Assembly (NCBI GenBank): GCA_964486055.1
Contig: CAZALE010000001.1
Coordinates: 124,001-188,000, forward strand
Source: J014 sp964486055
Lineage (GTDB): Bacteria; Acidobacteriota; Blastocatellia; Pyrinomonadales; Pyrinomonadaceae
Reading direction: 5' to 3'
DNA: 64,000 nucleotides
Notes under the pieces: generated by a model
What the model saw: the letters and a program-made list of their open reading frames with translations, nothing else
The model's database searches: none
What the model was told of the DNA's origin: nothing
Shown: one piece after another, positions 7,741 to 16,109 of the stretch
How the letters are laid out: every line of letters starts with the position of its first letter
Position numbering within the stretch: position 1 is the stretch's first letter
Position numbers and translations under genes: made by a program

Positions 7741-9066
7741 CTATCTTTCAGCTATACGTTGTAAATTTTCAAAAAAGCCAGGGAAGGATATAGAGACACA
7801 TTCAGAGTTATCAATTATTGTTTCACCTTCAGCCAATAGACCAGCTATTGCAAATGCCATTGCTATTCTGTGATCATTTGCGGAATTAATCTGAGCACCG
7901 CACAGATTGGATTTTTTAACGCTGAAGCCATCGGGATATTCTACAACATTTGCATTCATCAGTCTTAGATTCTCCACCACCATTTTGATTCTGTCGGATT
8001 CTTTTACCCTGAGTTCTGAGGCGTCGCGGATTTCTAATCCTTCTGGTAACTGCGTACCCAAGATCGCCAAAATTGGAATCTCGTCGATCAGATTGGCGAT
8101 TATTTCTGCGCGTAATGGTGGAGGTGAATGATAGTTTCTCGAATTAGAAACTAAGTGTAAATCTGCCACAGGCTCGCCACATTCTTCTCGTATGTTATTT
8201 ATCTTTATATTAGCGCCTATTTGCTCTAACAGTTTGATTATTGCGTTTCTAGTTGGATTTATGCCGACATTTGGCAAATATAATTCTGATCCCTCTAAAC
8301 ATGCCGCAGCTACTAGAAAGAATGCTGCAGCAGATATATCGCAGGGCACACTGAAATTCCTTGCCTGCAGTTCGGAGCTTCCTGAGATGACAACATGGCC
8401 ACGTTCTTTGTTTATTTTAGCTCCGAAGAACTCTAGCATTCTTTCAGTGTGGTCACGTGTCTCTATGGGCTTACCTGCTTCAGAGACGACCTCAAAAACC
8501 TCTGTTGAGCCATCACAGAATAGACCGGCGAGCAAGACACAAGATTTTACTTGAGCCGAAGCAACTTTCATTTTATAAGAGATAGCTTTCAGAGGATTCT
8601 TACCGTAAATCTTCAAAGGAAGATGGTTATTCTCTGCTTGTATTTTAGCTCCCATCATCTGAAGTGGTTCGATGATCCGGCTCATTGGTCTTCTGGAGAG
8701 ACTTTCATCTCCGATCAGAGTAGATTCGAAGTCATGACCCGCTAAAATTCCGGCAAGCAATCTTGCTGTAGTTCCTGAATTTCCACAATCTAGCGGAGTA
8801 AGCGCTCGCTTTAATGCATTTTTCCCCCTGCCTCCTATCAGCACTGTAGAATCTTCTTTAACAACAGAGACTCCTAATTTTTCCAAACAATTTAAGGTTG
8901 ACTGACAATCTAAACTTGTCGAGAAATTGCTTATTTTGGAAGTTCCCTGGGCAATGGCTGCCATTAGTGCTGCCCGATGAGAAATTGATTTATCGCCTGG
9001 TAATCTGAGCGTGCCTTTAACGGCGCTGGCCTTTGTTATTTTCATTATCTGAGTTTTTGTTTTCAT
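7741..9066 (-). CDS. aroA: 3-phosphoshikimate 1-carboxyvinyltransferase (EPSP synthase)
   Basis: Joins shikimate 3-phosphate and phosphoenolpyruvate to form EPSP, the sixth step of the shikimate pathway. At 441 residues it is of normal length. Visible motifs are LPGDKSISHRA (22-32, with Lys26, Ser27 and Arg31 binding substrate), LDCGNSGTTARLL (92-104), RVKESDRI and ANDHRIAMA near the C-terminus. The start codon overlaps the stop of the upstream transglycosylase by ATGA, so translation is probably coupled; an in-frame ATG at codon 8 is an alternative. aroK follows within 15 bases. Confidence 0.95.
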   Translation of the reverse strand: MKTKTQIMKITKASAVKGTLRLPGDKSISHRAALMAAIAQGTSKISNFSTSLDCQSTLNCLEKLGVSVVKEDSTVLIGGRGKNALKRALTPLDCGNSGTTARLLAGILAGHDFESTLIGDESLSRRPMSRIIEPLQMMGAKIQAENNHLPLKIYGKNPLKAISYKMKVASAQVKSCVLLAGLFCDGSTEVFEVVSEAGKPIETRDHTERMLEFFGAKINKERGHVVISGSSELQARNFSVPCDISAAAFFLVAAACLEGSELYLPNVGINPTRNAIIKLLEQIGANIKINNIREECGEPVADLHLVSNSRNYHSPPPLRAEIIANLIDEIPILAILGTQLPEGLEIRDASELRVKESDRIKMVVENLRLMNANVVEYPDGFSVKKSNLCGAQINSANDHRIAMAFAIAGLLAEGETIIDNSECVSISFPGFFENLQRIAER

Positions 9067-10430
9067 TTGCGGTTTAAGTTCTCATCGTATAGATCTTTGT
9101 ATATTCGGTAGTTATTCATTACCTTCAGGACGTAATTTTTAGTCTCTGCGAATCCAATCTCAGCGATGAAAACACCGGCATCTCTTGGATTACTGCGATT
9201 CAGCCATCGCATGGCGTTGTCCTCCCCGCCGTTATAGCTTGCGGCTACCGCTTCGTAAAAATCAGCAAATTCTTTGAAAAGTTTTGCGATGTAGATTGTT
9301 GCTATCTTGATATTAATCTCTGGCTTGTATAGATCTTCTGGTTGAAGATTAGGATAGCCAGCGTTATCTTTATATTTCAGCGCAGTTTCGTAGTTTATTT
9401 GTAGCAAGCCACGCGCGCCAACCGGTGAGCGTGCAGATGGCTTAAATTGGCTTTCCTGTTTCATTATTGCCAGAATGAAACGAGGATCCACCTTTTGTAG
9501 CTTCGCATTGCGTGTTACCTCTATACGGTAAGGCGTAGGAAATTCCGAAATACTATTCGAGGATTTTTTGATTTTACTTAGCTTGGTATTACCTCTTATG
9601 TTGAGCTTCTTTTGGGCTAATTCGCTGAAATAACTGGGCGAGTTCAGAATCGAGCTATAAATCTGCATTGCTTCTGATTTCCTGCCGGATTTATCAAGGG
9701 CCAATGCTTTTAGATATAAAACTTCCTCAGGACTGGTCATTGAATCTTTAAATCTGTTAAGCGTTAGGAGCTTATTGGCAACTTTTATCGCTTCCTCCCA
9801 ATTTTCTCTGTATATTTGCATTCGTAAATCTGCATGCAGTGCATTGATCTCTGTTGGAAGACCTGAAAAGCGTTTTGTCGTTTGCTCGATCCAATATTTT
9901 GCCTCTTCGTATCTTTTTGCTTCTCTAAGTGCGTCGATCAAATTAAGATGAGATGACTCAATGCGCTCGCCGAAGGGAAACATTCTGATGTATTGCTCAT
10001 AAACTTGAGCAGCTTCGTTATGTCGGCTTAATCTTACTAAAGATGCACCCTTAAAGGCCAGTCCTTCTCTTCCTTCCTTCGTGTAAGCATAGTCACGTAC
10101 TAGCTTATCAAAATAAAATATGGCTTTTTCATAATCTTTTTCCCACATGTAGGAACGTGCGATGCCAAAAAGAGTCTTGGGCATCACGGTCTCATCCTGA
10201 GGGTAATTATCCAGTATTTTCTGCCAATGCTTTCTAGCTTCACTGAAAAGTCGATTTGAGGAGTATATTTCAGCTCTATATAGATGTTCAGAGGCCGGTA
10301 GAGTGGGCAGCTGTCCATTTATCGATTGATTTCTATCCAGCTGTCGTACAGTTATCAGTGCCTGTTCATTAGGTGTTTGTGATAGCGAAAATATTGCTGC
10401 TAACAATAATATCGGAATAACCCTCAGCAT
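9063..10430 (-). CDS. Soluble lytic murein transglycosylase-like protein with TPR repeats
   Basis: Predicted periplasmic peptidoglycan-cleaving enzyme of 455 residues. It has a signal peptide (1-18, hydrophobic LRVIPILLLAAIFSL), a helical TPR-like region (about 45-280) and a C-terminal GH23/Slt domain (about 300-450). Catalytic Glu326 lies in MKQESQF, followed by the family motifs GARGLLQI (338-345) and AASYNGG (396-402). It resembles Slt70, where helical repeats form a ring around the catalytic domain. It is first in an operon with aroA and aroK, an association with no obvious functional logic. Cleavage type (transglycosylase rather than lysozyme) is from family knowledge. Confidence 0.9.
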   Translation of the reverse strand: MLRVIPILLLAAIFSLSQTPNEQALITVRQLDRNQSINGQLPTLPASEHLYRAEIYSSNRLFSEARKHWQKILDNYPQDETVMPKTLFGIARSYMWEKDYEKAIFYFDKLVRDYAYTKEGREGLAFKGASLVRLSRHNEAAQVYEQYIRMFPFGERIESSHLNLIDALREAKRYEEAKYWIEQTTKRFSGLPTEINALHADLRMQIYRENWEEAIKVANKLLTLNRFKDSMTSPEEVLYLKALALDKSGRKSEAMQIYSSILNSPSYFSELAQKKLNIRGNTKLSKIKKSSNSISEFPTPYRIEVTRNAKLQKVDPRFILAIMKQESQFKPSARSPVGARGLLQINYETALKYKDNAGYPNLQPEDLYKPEINIKIATIYIAKLFKEFADFYEAVAASYNGGEDNAMRWLNRSNPRDAGVFIAEIGFAETKNYVLKVMNNYRIYKDLYDENLNRK

Positions 10431-10567
10431 ATTTATCGTTCCCTGCCCTTAGAATAACCGAAACTTTGAGATTAAAAAAGTTACTTTGGTTCGATATAAA
10501 TGAGGCTTTTCGTAAATCTTTGTACAGCATGCTAAAATTTACCCTAACCCATTTAGGAGAAAAAAGG

Positions 10568-11389
10568 ATGCGTTTGGCTATAAACGGTGCGACTACGATG
10601 AAAGCTGATTTGAAGACTGATATCGAGGCCGCAAGTCAAGCAGGTTTCGAGTTCATAGAGATATGGGCTCAAAAACTCAGGAAATTCCTTGTGGAACATT
10701 CAACTGCTGATTTGGTGGAGCTTTTGACTAAGAATAATTTAAGGCCTTACTCCATAAATTCCATAGAACACATAACTTTTCGGACTCAGGAAGATTACGA
10801 GAAAATAAAAGCTGAAACTCATGAGTTGTCTGAGATAGCTGAGGAGATTAATTGTCCTTACATTGTTGTGGTTCCTGGTAAGAAGCCTGAAGGTGTTACT
10901 ACGGCAGAGATCATAGATGAGTCCGTGAAGGTACTTAATGAACTTGCTGATATAGCCGAATCTCACGGGGTTTCGCTAGCTTTTGAATTTTTAGGACAGC
11001 CGGATTGTTCTGTACAAACTCTAGGCTTGTGCAACAAAATAATAGAAAGGGTTGGGCGCAAGTCGGTGGGTAATGTACTTGATACTTTTCATTTTTACGC
11101 TGGGGACTCTAAATTCGAAGATATAGACTCTTTATCCGCAGACAAGCTTTTCATATTTCACATAAACGATGCCGAGGATTTACCGAAGGATGAATTAACA
11201 GATGCTCATAGATTATACCCCGGTCAGGGAATATTGCCGATCAAGGAGATCAAGGCTAGGCTTGACAAGATTGGCTATGACAAAGTAGCCTCCATAGAGA
11301 TTTTTAGGCCCGAATATTGGGAACAAGATCCATTTGAAGTTGCAAAAATCGCTAAACTATCGGCTCAGAAGGCTTTAGGATTAAAATGA
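10568..11389 (+). CDS. Sugar phosphate isomerase/epimerase-like TIM-barrel protein
   Basis: A 273-residue protein of the AP-endonuclease-2/xylose-isomerase-like TIM barrel family. ATG 10568 is chosen because AGGAG (10555-10559) lies 8 bases upstream; the open frame extends 34 codons further up but that stretch does not look like family sequence. Candidate metal ligands lie at strand ends: Glu in LAFEFLG, Asp/His in NVLDTFHFYAG, His in IFHINDAED and Glu in IEIFRPEYW. Relatives include hydroxypyruvate isomerase and inosose dehydratase, but the substrate here cannot be told. The stop overlaps the next start (ATGA), so it is coupled to an acyl-CoA carboxylase subunit. Confidence 0.82.
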   Translation: MRLAINGATTMKADLKTDIEAASQAGFEFIEIWAQKLRKFLVEHSTADLVELLTKNNLRPYSINSIEHITFRTQEDYEKIKAETHELSEIAEEINCPYIVVVPGKKPEGVTTAEIIDESVKVLNELADIAESHGVSLAFEFLGQPDCSVQTLGLCNKIIERVGRKSVGNVLDTFHFYAGDSKFEDIDSLSADKLFIFHINDAEDLPKDELTDAHRLYPGQGILPIKEIKARLDKIGYDKVASIEIFRPEYWEQDPFEVAKIAKLSAQKALGLK

Positions 11390-13020
11390 AAAATCTTCAT
11401 CAGATGGAATCCAAGAACAGTCGGCTAAGAAGACTTACTGAAGAATTTAAACTGTTGGAAGCCTGCCTCAAACTTGGAGGTGGTGAAGAAAAGATAGCAA
11501 AGATACATGCACAAGGTAAAATTACCGCTCGTGAGAGGGTGGAACTGCTATTTGATAAAAATAGCTACTATCAGGAGATAGGTTTGCTTGTTGCATATGA
11601 TCAGTACAACGGTCAGGCGCCAGCTGCAGCGGTCATTACTGCTATTGGCAAAATACATGGGCGCGAATGCATCGTTGTCGCAAATGATGCGACAATAAAA
11701 GCTGGCGCGTGGTATCCAGAAACCATAAAAAAAATATTGCGTGCCCAAGAGATTGCCATGCGCAATCGCATTCCCATAATTTACCTTGTCGATTCTGCCG
11801 GAGTAAATCTTCCGTATCAAGGTGGCGTATTTCCCGGACAGTACGGAGCGGCTCGGATTTTTTACTATAATTCGTTGATGAGAAGATATTTAAAAGTCCC
11901 TCAGATAGCAGCAGTTATGGGAATGTGCGTTGCAGGAGGGGCTTATTTACCAGCCTTATCAGATGTAATTCTTATGGTAGAAGGCACCTCATTCATGGGT
12001 TTAGGCGGTGCTAATTTGGTCAAGGGAGCGACTGGTCAAACCGTTGACAACGAAACCTTAGGTGGAGCCTTTACGCATAACGCAATATCGGGTGTAGCAC
12101 ACTACAGAGTGAAAACTGATGAGGAATGCATTGAAAAGATTCGTCAGATAGTCTCAGAACTACCTGAAAAAATACGATCGAGGGTGTCAGTGATTGACCC
12201 GCGTGAGCCAAAAAACGACCCTGAAAAGTTGTATGAAATATTACCAGAGGATCACAGAGCAGCCTATGACATGCGAGAAGTTTTGAACTGCATACTTGAT
12301 GGTGGTGAGCTCAACGAATTTCAGGCTGATTACGCAAAGGAGATGATTTGTGGAACAGCGAGAATCGGGGGCATTTTAGTTGGTGTTATAGCTAATGCAC
12401 GTGGCATGTTTCAGCAAACTGCTGGTAAACCACCTCATTTTGGTGGAATAATCTACACAGAATCGGCCGAGAAGACAGCTTATTTCATTGAGACATGTAA
12501 TCGTCATGGTACTCCACTATTCTTCGTTCAGGATGTGTCCGGCTTTATGGTTGGGGTTGAAGCGGAGCACTCTGGTATAATCCGTGCGGGAGCTCGCTTT
12601 GTTGAGGCTATGGCAACAGCAACTGTGCCAAAGATAGTGCTGACTGTTAATCATGCTTCAGGCGCTGGTTACTACGCTATGGCGGGACAAGGCTTTGATC
12701 CAGATTTCATTTTTTCCTTCCCAACTGGACGCATGGGAGTCATGGAGGGAGACTCAGCCGTTCAGGCAATCTTCGGAACGCAACTAGAAAAACTCCGGAA
12801 GGAAGGGAAAGAGCCTGATGAGAAGCTAAGAGTAGAGATGGAAAAAGTGCGCGAGACATACGAAAAAGAATTAGACGCAAAACATGCAGCAGCCAGAGGA
12901 ATGGTCGATGCGATCGTAACACCAGACAACTGCAGACAGGCTCTGATCCTGGCTTTACAGACCTGCTTGAATACTGATAAACCTCATATAGGTGCGTTCG
13001 TTCTACCCTGCGATTTATAA
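11386..13020 (+). CDS. Acyl-CoA carboxylase carboxyltransferase (beta) subunit, methylcrotonyl-CoA type
   Basis: Biotin-dependent carboxyltransferase subunit of 544 residues with the two crotonase-like halves of the family. The N-terminal region has RERVELLFD, then the CoA-binding GMCVAGGAYLPALSD and LVKGATGQTVDNETLGG; the C-terminal half has FVQDVSGFMVG and the MGVMEGDSAVQAIF segment. The spacing and wording are closest to methylcrotonyl-CoA carboxylase beta (leucine breakdown) rather than AccA/AccD. The biotin carboxylase/biotin carrier (alpha) subunit is not in this window. A crotonase follows 58 bases downstream, where leucine-degradation clusters often carry methylglutaconyl-CoA hydratase. 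Exact acyl-CoA substrate is inferred. Confidence 0.87.
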   Translation: MKNLHQMESKNSRLRRLTEEFKLLEACLKLGGGEEKIAKIHAQGKITARERVELLFDKNSYYQEIGLLVAYDQYNGQAPAAAVITAIGKIHGRECIVVANDATIKAGAWYPETIKKILRAQEIAMRNRIPIIYLVDSAGVNLPYQGGVFPGQYGAARIFYYNSLMRRYLKVPQIAAVMGMCVAGGAYLPALSDVILMVEGTSFMGLGGANLVKGATGQTVDNETLGGAFTHNAISGVAHYRVKTDEECIEKIRQIVSELPEKIRSRVSVIDPREPKNDPEKLYEILPEDHRAAYDMREVLNCILDGGELNEFQADYAKEMICGTARIGGILVGVIANARGMFQQTAGKPPHFGGIIYTESAEKTAYFIETCNRHGTPLFFVQDVSGFMVGVEAEHSGIIRAGARFVEAMATATVPKIVLTVNHASGAGYYAMAGQGFDPDFIFSFPTGRMGVMEGDSAVQAIFGTQLEKLRKEGKEPDEKLRVEMEKVRETYEKELDAKHAAARGMVDAIVTPDNCRQALILALQTCLNTDKPHIGAFVLPCDL

Positions 13021-13078
13021 GTCAGCTCTCGTGCTTATAGCTCAATGACTAGCAATTCGTTTGCTAACATCAATACTA

Positions 13079-13639
13079 ATGATTGAGTTACAGGAAACCC
13101 CAAATGTTTTAATAGTGCGATTTAATCAACCTGAGATGAGAAATCCTCTGAGCATTGAGGTTGTTAGCAGACTGCATGAAATTTTGGATCGCACGCCTCA
13201 AGATAAGAAAATAATCTTTACCGGCACAGCTGAGATCTTCGCGTCAGGGGCGAATCTAAAAGAACTAGCCAAGCTTAAACCAGACGAGGCTTTTAGTTTT
13301 GCTCGCTTTGGGCAAAGTTTAATGATGAAGATTGCGCAACGTTCGTCATTTGCAGCAATAAATGGCTTTTGTTTTGGTGGCGGATTAGATCTTGCTCTTA
13401 GCTGCAGGAGAAGAATTGCAGGCTTTGGAGCTAAGTTTTCTCATCCCGGGGCTTCGTTAGGGATAATAACTGGTTGGGGTGGAACGCAACTTTTACCGCG
13501 GCTCATAGGTCAAAAAAGAGCACTTGAAATGTTTTTAACAGCAAAGCAAATCGATGCTAGAGAGGCATTGAGAATTGGGCTTGTAGATGAAGTCGTAGAG
13601 TTCCCGCTCGATTACATCTTAGAGAAAATCACTACATGA
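13079..13639 (+). CDS. C-terminally truncated enoyl-CoA hydratase/isomerase (crotonase core only)
   Basis: A 186-residue crotonase-fold protein from ATG 13079 (an in-frame TTG lies at 13061). The core is recognisable: FASGANLKEL (54-63) and AAINGFCFGGGLDLALS (92-108) form the oxyanion hole, and LGIITGWGGTQLLPRLIG (127-144) and ALRIGLVDEV (163-172) follow. The protein stops there, lacking the C-terminal helical region of about 60-70 residues found in usual 255-265 residue members. Of the two hydratase glutamates, the first position is Asp104 and the second (HPGASLG) is Gly124, so ordinary hydration chemistry is doubtful. There is no frameshifted remainder in the 100 bases before the next gene. 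A complementary C-terminal half is encoded at 19548. Context suggests leucine degradation. Confidence 0.78.
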   Translation: MIELQETPNVLIVRFNQPEMRNPLSIEVVSRLHEILDRTPQDKKIIFTGTAEIFASGANLKELAKLKPDEAFSFARFGQSLMMKIAQRSSFAAINGFCFGGGLDLALSCRRRIAGFGAKFSHPGASLGIITGWGGTQLLPRLIGQKRALEMFLTAKQIDAREALRIGLVDEVVEFPLDYILEKITT

Positions 13640-13753
13640 GGGTAGCTAGGAAACTATAACAAAGATTTGTCTTAAGCATCATGTGTTCTCGTAAAGATGA
13701 AAGCAGTTATTCGATGGATAGTTACGATTGTTAGGTTTGAGTTAATCTGATTT

Positions 13754-13948
13754 TTATCTGATGAAAATACCGAAGAGGAAAAAGAGCCAGAAAAGAATCA
13801 TTAAAAAGACAGGCAATACCATAAGAATTAAACAACCGACGTTTGCCCATGATTCTTGATCCCAAGTATAAGGCTCAGGGCAATGGGGGCATTCTCCTTC
13901 TATTGCCATATAGGGTTTTTTACATTTTGGGCAGACCTTTATTTGCAC
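13754..13948 (-). CDS. Small zinc-ribbon membrane protein, unknown function
   Basis: A 64-residue protein starting at GTG 13948. It has a zinc-ribbon-like pair CPKC (6-9) and CPHC (20-23), then a single strongly hydrophobic segment (about 36-62) predicted to cross the membrane. Domain order suggests a cytoplasmic zinc finger anchored by a C-terminal helix. It lies 18 bases upstream of no other same-strand gene start; galE on the same strand ends its coding upstream at 13967, so the two could be cotranscribed. No function is recognised, and the lack of a clear ribosome binding site lowers confidence. Confidence 0.6.
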   Translation of the reverse strand: MQIKVCPKCKKPYMAIEGECPHCPEPYTWDQESWANVGCLILMVLPVFLMILFWLFFLFGIFIR

Positions 13949-13966
13949 TCATTAACTAGAATAGCT

Positions 13967-14941
13967 CTAAATCATGACTTTTTCAGTTTGTATCATCCAT
14001 TTCCATGCTGACTCGATGATTTCCTCCAGACTCGTGAACTTAGGCTTCCACCCAAGCTCATGCTGAATTTTTTCTGAACTTGCAATCAGAACCGCTGGCT
14101 CTCCCTTACGTCGTTCTTGGAAATTGATTGGAATATTTTTTCCAGTCACTTTGCGCGCTGCTTTTATTACCTCCAGAACCGAATATCCGGCACCACAACC
14201 TAAGTTGAAGATTTTACTTTCATCATTGAGCGACTCCAGCGCTTTCAGATGTGCATCGGCTATATCTAGAACATGTACGTAGTCACGAATGCATGTGCCA
14301 TCACGAGTTGGATAGTCATTGCCAAAAACTTGCACCGCTTGCCTTTTTCCCATCGCTACCTCTAAGACGATTGGGATCAGATGAGTTTCTGGGTTATGCT
14401 TTTCACCGCGGTTTTTACTTGCACCTGCTGCATTGAAATACCTAAGACTGATGAAACGAAGTCCAAGGGTTTTATCTAAAGAATGCAGAGCTCGCTCAAA
14501 AGCTAGTTTTGTCTCCCCGTAAGGATTTATCGGGTTTGTTGGATGATTTTCAGTTATGGGAAGTTCCATCGGCTCGCCATAAACGGCAGCCGTGGAAGAA
14601 AAAACAATCTTTTTGATGCCGGTTTCTAACATTGTCTCTAACAGTGCCAAGCCACCGATCAGATTATTGTTGTAGTACTTAAAAGGGTCTTTGAAAGACT
14701 CTGAGACCACGGAAAAAGCTGCAAAATGCATGACTGCTTCTATCTCGTAATCTAAAAGTGCATTTTTAAGTGCATTGCGATTCGAAATATCAGCCTCAAC
14801 TAAAATGGCGTTCTCAGGTAGACTCTCTCTGTTTCCGGTCGAAAGATTGTCGTATATTATAACTTTATGATCGCTCTCAATTAGACGCTCTGCTACGATA
14901 CTTCCTATATAGCCTGCACCGCCTGTGACTAAGATATTCAT
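13967..14941 (-). CDS. galE: UDP-glucose 4-epimerase
   Basis: Interconverts UDP-glucose and UDP-galactose using bound NAD. The 324-residue sequence is an extended short-chain dehydrogenase with the NAD motif GGAGYIGS (7-14), active-site Ser/Thr in FSSTAAVYG (114-122) and the YxxxK pair Tyr141/Lys145. The substrate-binding segment FNAAGAS and the GDYxTRDGTCIRDYVHV-type stretch are typical of GalE rather than of dTDP-glucose dehydratase. It is read leftward and followed closely by the zinc-ribbon gene. Related NDP-sugar epimerases are the only real alternative. Confidence 0.92.
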   Translation of the reverse strand: MNILVTGGAGYIGSIVAERLIESDHKVIIYDNLSTGNRESLPENAILVEADISNRNALKNALLDYEIEAVMHFAAFSVVSESFKDPFKYYNNNLIGGLALLETMLETGIKKIVFSSTAAVYGEPMELPITENHPTNPINPYGETKLAFERALHSLDKTLGLRFISLRYFNAAGASKNRGEKHNPETHLIPIVLEVAMGKRQAVQVFGNDYPTRDGTCIRDYVHVLDIADAHLKALESLNDESKIFNLGCGAGYSVLEVIKAARKVTGKNIPINFQERRKGEPAVLIASSEKIQHELGWKPKFTSLEEIIESAWKWMIQTEKVMI

Positions 14942-15042
14942 AAATTCATACTATTTCTGCAGTTCTGGACATATTGTTAGCATTAGCATTTTCGATATTT
15001 TCTACCGGTTAAATCTTCGTTCATCAATGAAAATAGCCGAAT

Positions 15043-16002
15043 CTAATAGAGCACACATCTTACCTTGGCTCCGTTAAGTTTTTTAATGGGAATTTCCCTT
15101 TGCTCACACTCGACGCGTCGAAATTGACAACGTGGTGCAAAATGACATCCCGAAGGGAGATTTGCAAGGCTTGGAACTGTACCTTCAATTGTTTGCAAAC
15201 GCTCTTCTGTTGGAAATGAAAGCTTTGGCACTGAGCGTAGTAATCCCTGGGTATAAGGGTGTCGTGGAGTTTCAAAAATCTCTACAACTGCGGCTTCCTC
15301 CACTATTTTTCCTGTATACATGACGCAAACCCTGTCTGCTACTTCAGCGACTACTCCGAGATCGTGAGTGATCAACAAAACTGCCAATCGTTTTTTTTGT
15401 CTGAGTTCATTTAATAATTCGAGTATCTGAGCCTGTATTGTAACATCCAGCGCCGTTGTAGGCTCGTCTGCAATTAGTAAATCGGGTTCACAAGCTAGGG
15501 CGATCGCTATCATCACTCTTTGTCTCATGCCTCCTGAGAGCTGATGTGGGTAATCTTTTGCTCTTTTAGCTGGATCTGGTATTGCAACCTCTCTCATCGC
15601 TTCGATTGCTGCCTCCCATGCTTCTCTTTTATTCATCTTTCGGTGAAGTCTTAGAACTTCTGCGATTTGTTCACCGACGGTATATACGGGATTTAATGAC
15701 GTCATCGGGTCTTGAAATATCATTGCAATTGAATTGCCCCTGATCTCACGCATCCTGTCTTCAGTTACTTTTGTTAGATCTTCACCCTTAAAAAATACCT
15801 CTCCGCTTACTATTTTTCCTGGAGGAGGGACAAGACGAATTATAGAAAGTGCTGTTATTGACTTTCCGCATCCAGACTCGCCAACCAAGCTGAGCAATTC
15901 ACCCTCTCGAATATCAAAACTTACATCATCGACGGCTTTTAGTACACCAGAGGATGTGAAAAAGTAAGTGCGTAAATTCTTAACTTCTAGAAGTTGACTC
16001 AT
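15043..16002 (-). CDS. Oligopeptide/dipeptide ABC transporter ATPase (OppD/DppD type), isolated
   Basis: ATPase of 319 residues with Walker A GESGCGKS (41-48), Q-loop in MIFQDPMTSLNP, signature LSGGMR (155-160), Walker B LLIADEP (175-181) and His213. The OppD C-terminal extension is present (PHPY-like RHPYTQGLL, 247-255) with four cysteines at 286, 292, 299 and 316. In this family those cysteines bind an iron-sulfur cluster. The partner ATPase (OppF), the two permeases and the binding protein are not in the neighbourhood: galE is downstream and a divergent protease gene is upstream. It therefore either works with components encoded elsewhere or has been separated from its operon. Confidence 0.9.
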   Translation of the reverse strand: MSQLLEVKNLRTYFFTSSGVLKAVDDVSFDIREGELLSLVGESGCGKSITALSIIRLVPPPGKIVSGEVFFKGEDLTKVTEDRMREIRGNSIAMIFQDPMTSLNPVYTVGEQIAEVLRLHRKMNKREAWEAAIEAMREVAIPDPAKRAKDYPHQLSGGMRQRVMIAIALACEPDLLIADEPTTALDVTIQAQILELLNELRQKKRLAVLLITHDLGVVAEVADRVCVMYTGKIVEEAAVVEIFETPRHPYTQGLLRSVPKLSFPTEERLQTIEGTVPSLANLPSGCHFAPRCQFRRVECEQREIPIKKLNGAKVRCVLY

Positions 16003-16109
16003 TGTGGATATGCAACTTTTGTTTTCCGTTTCACTTCAAAAATGTTATCATTGTTTGGCGAGAATTTTGAAAAATCGAGAGTCTGATTGAAAAAGGAGAT
16101 TGTAACCCT

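Noticed and set aside
13640..13753. Frameshifted C-terminus of the truncated crotonase
   Set aside because: None of the three forward frames encodes the expected terminal helices; the gap is also too short.
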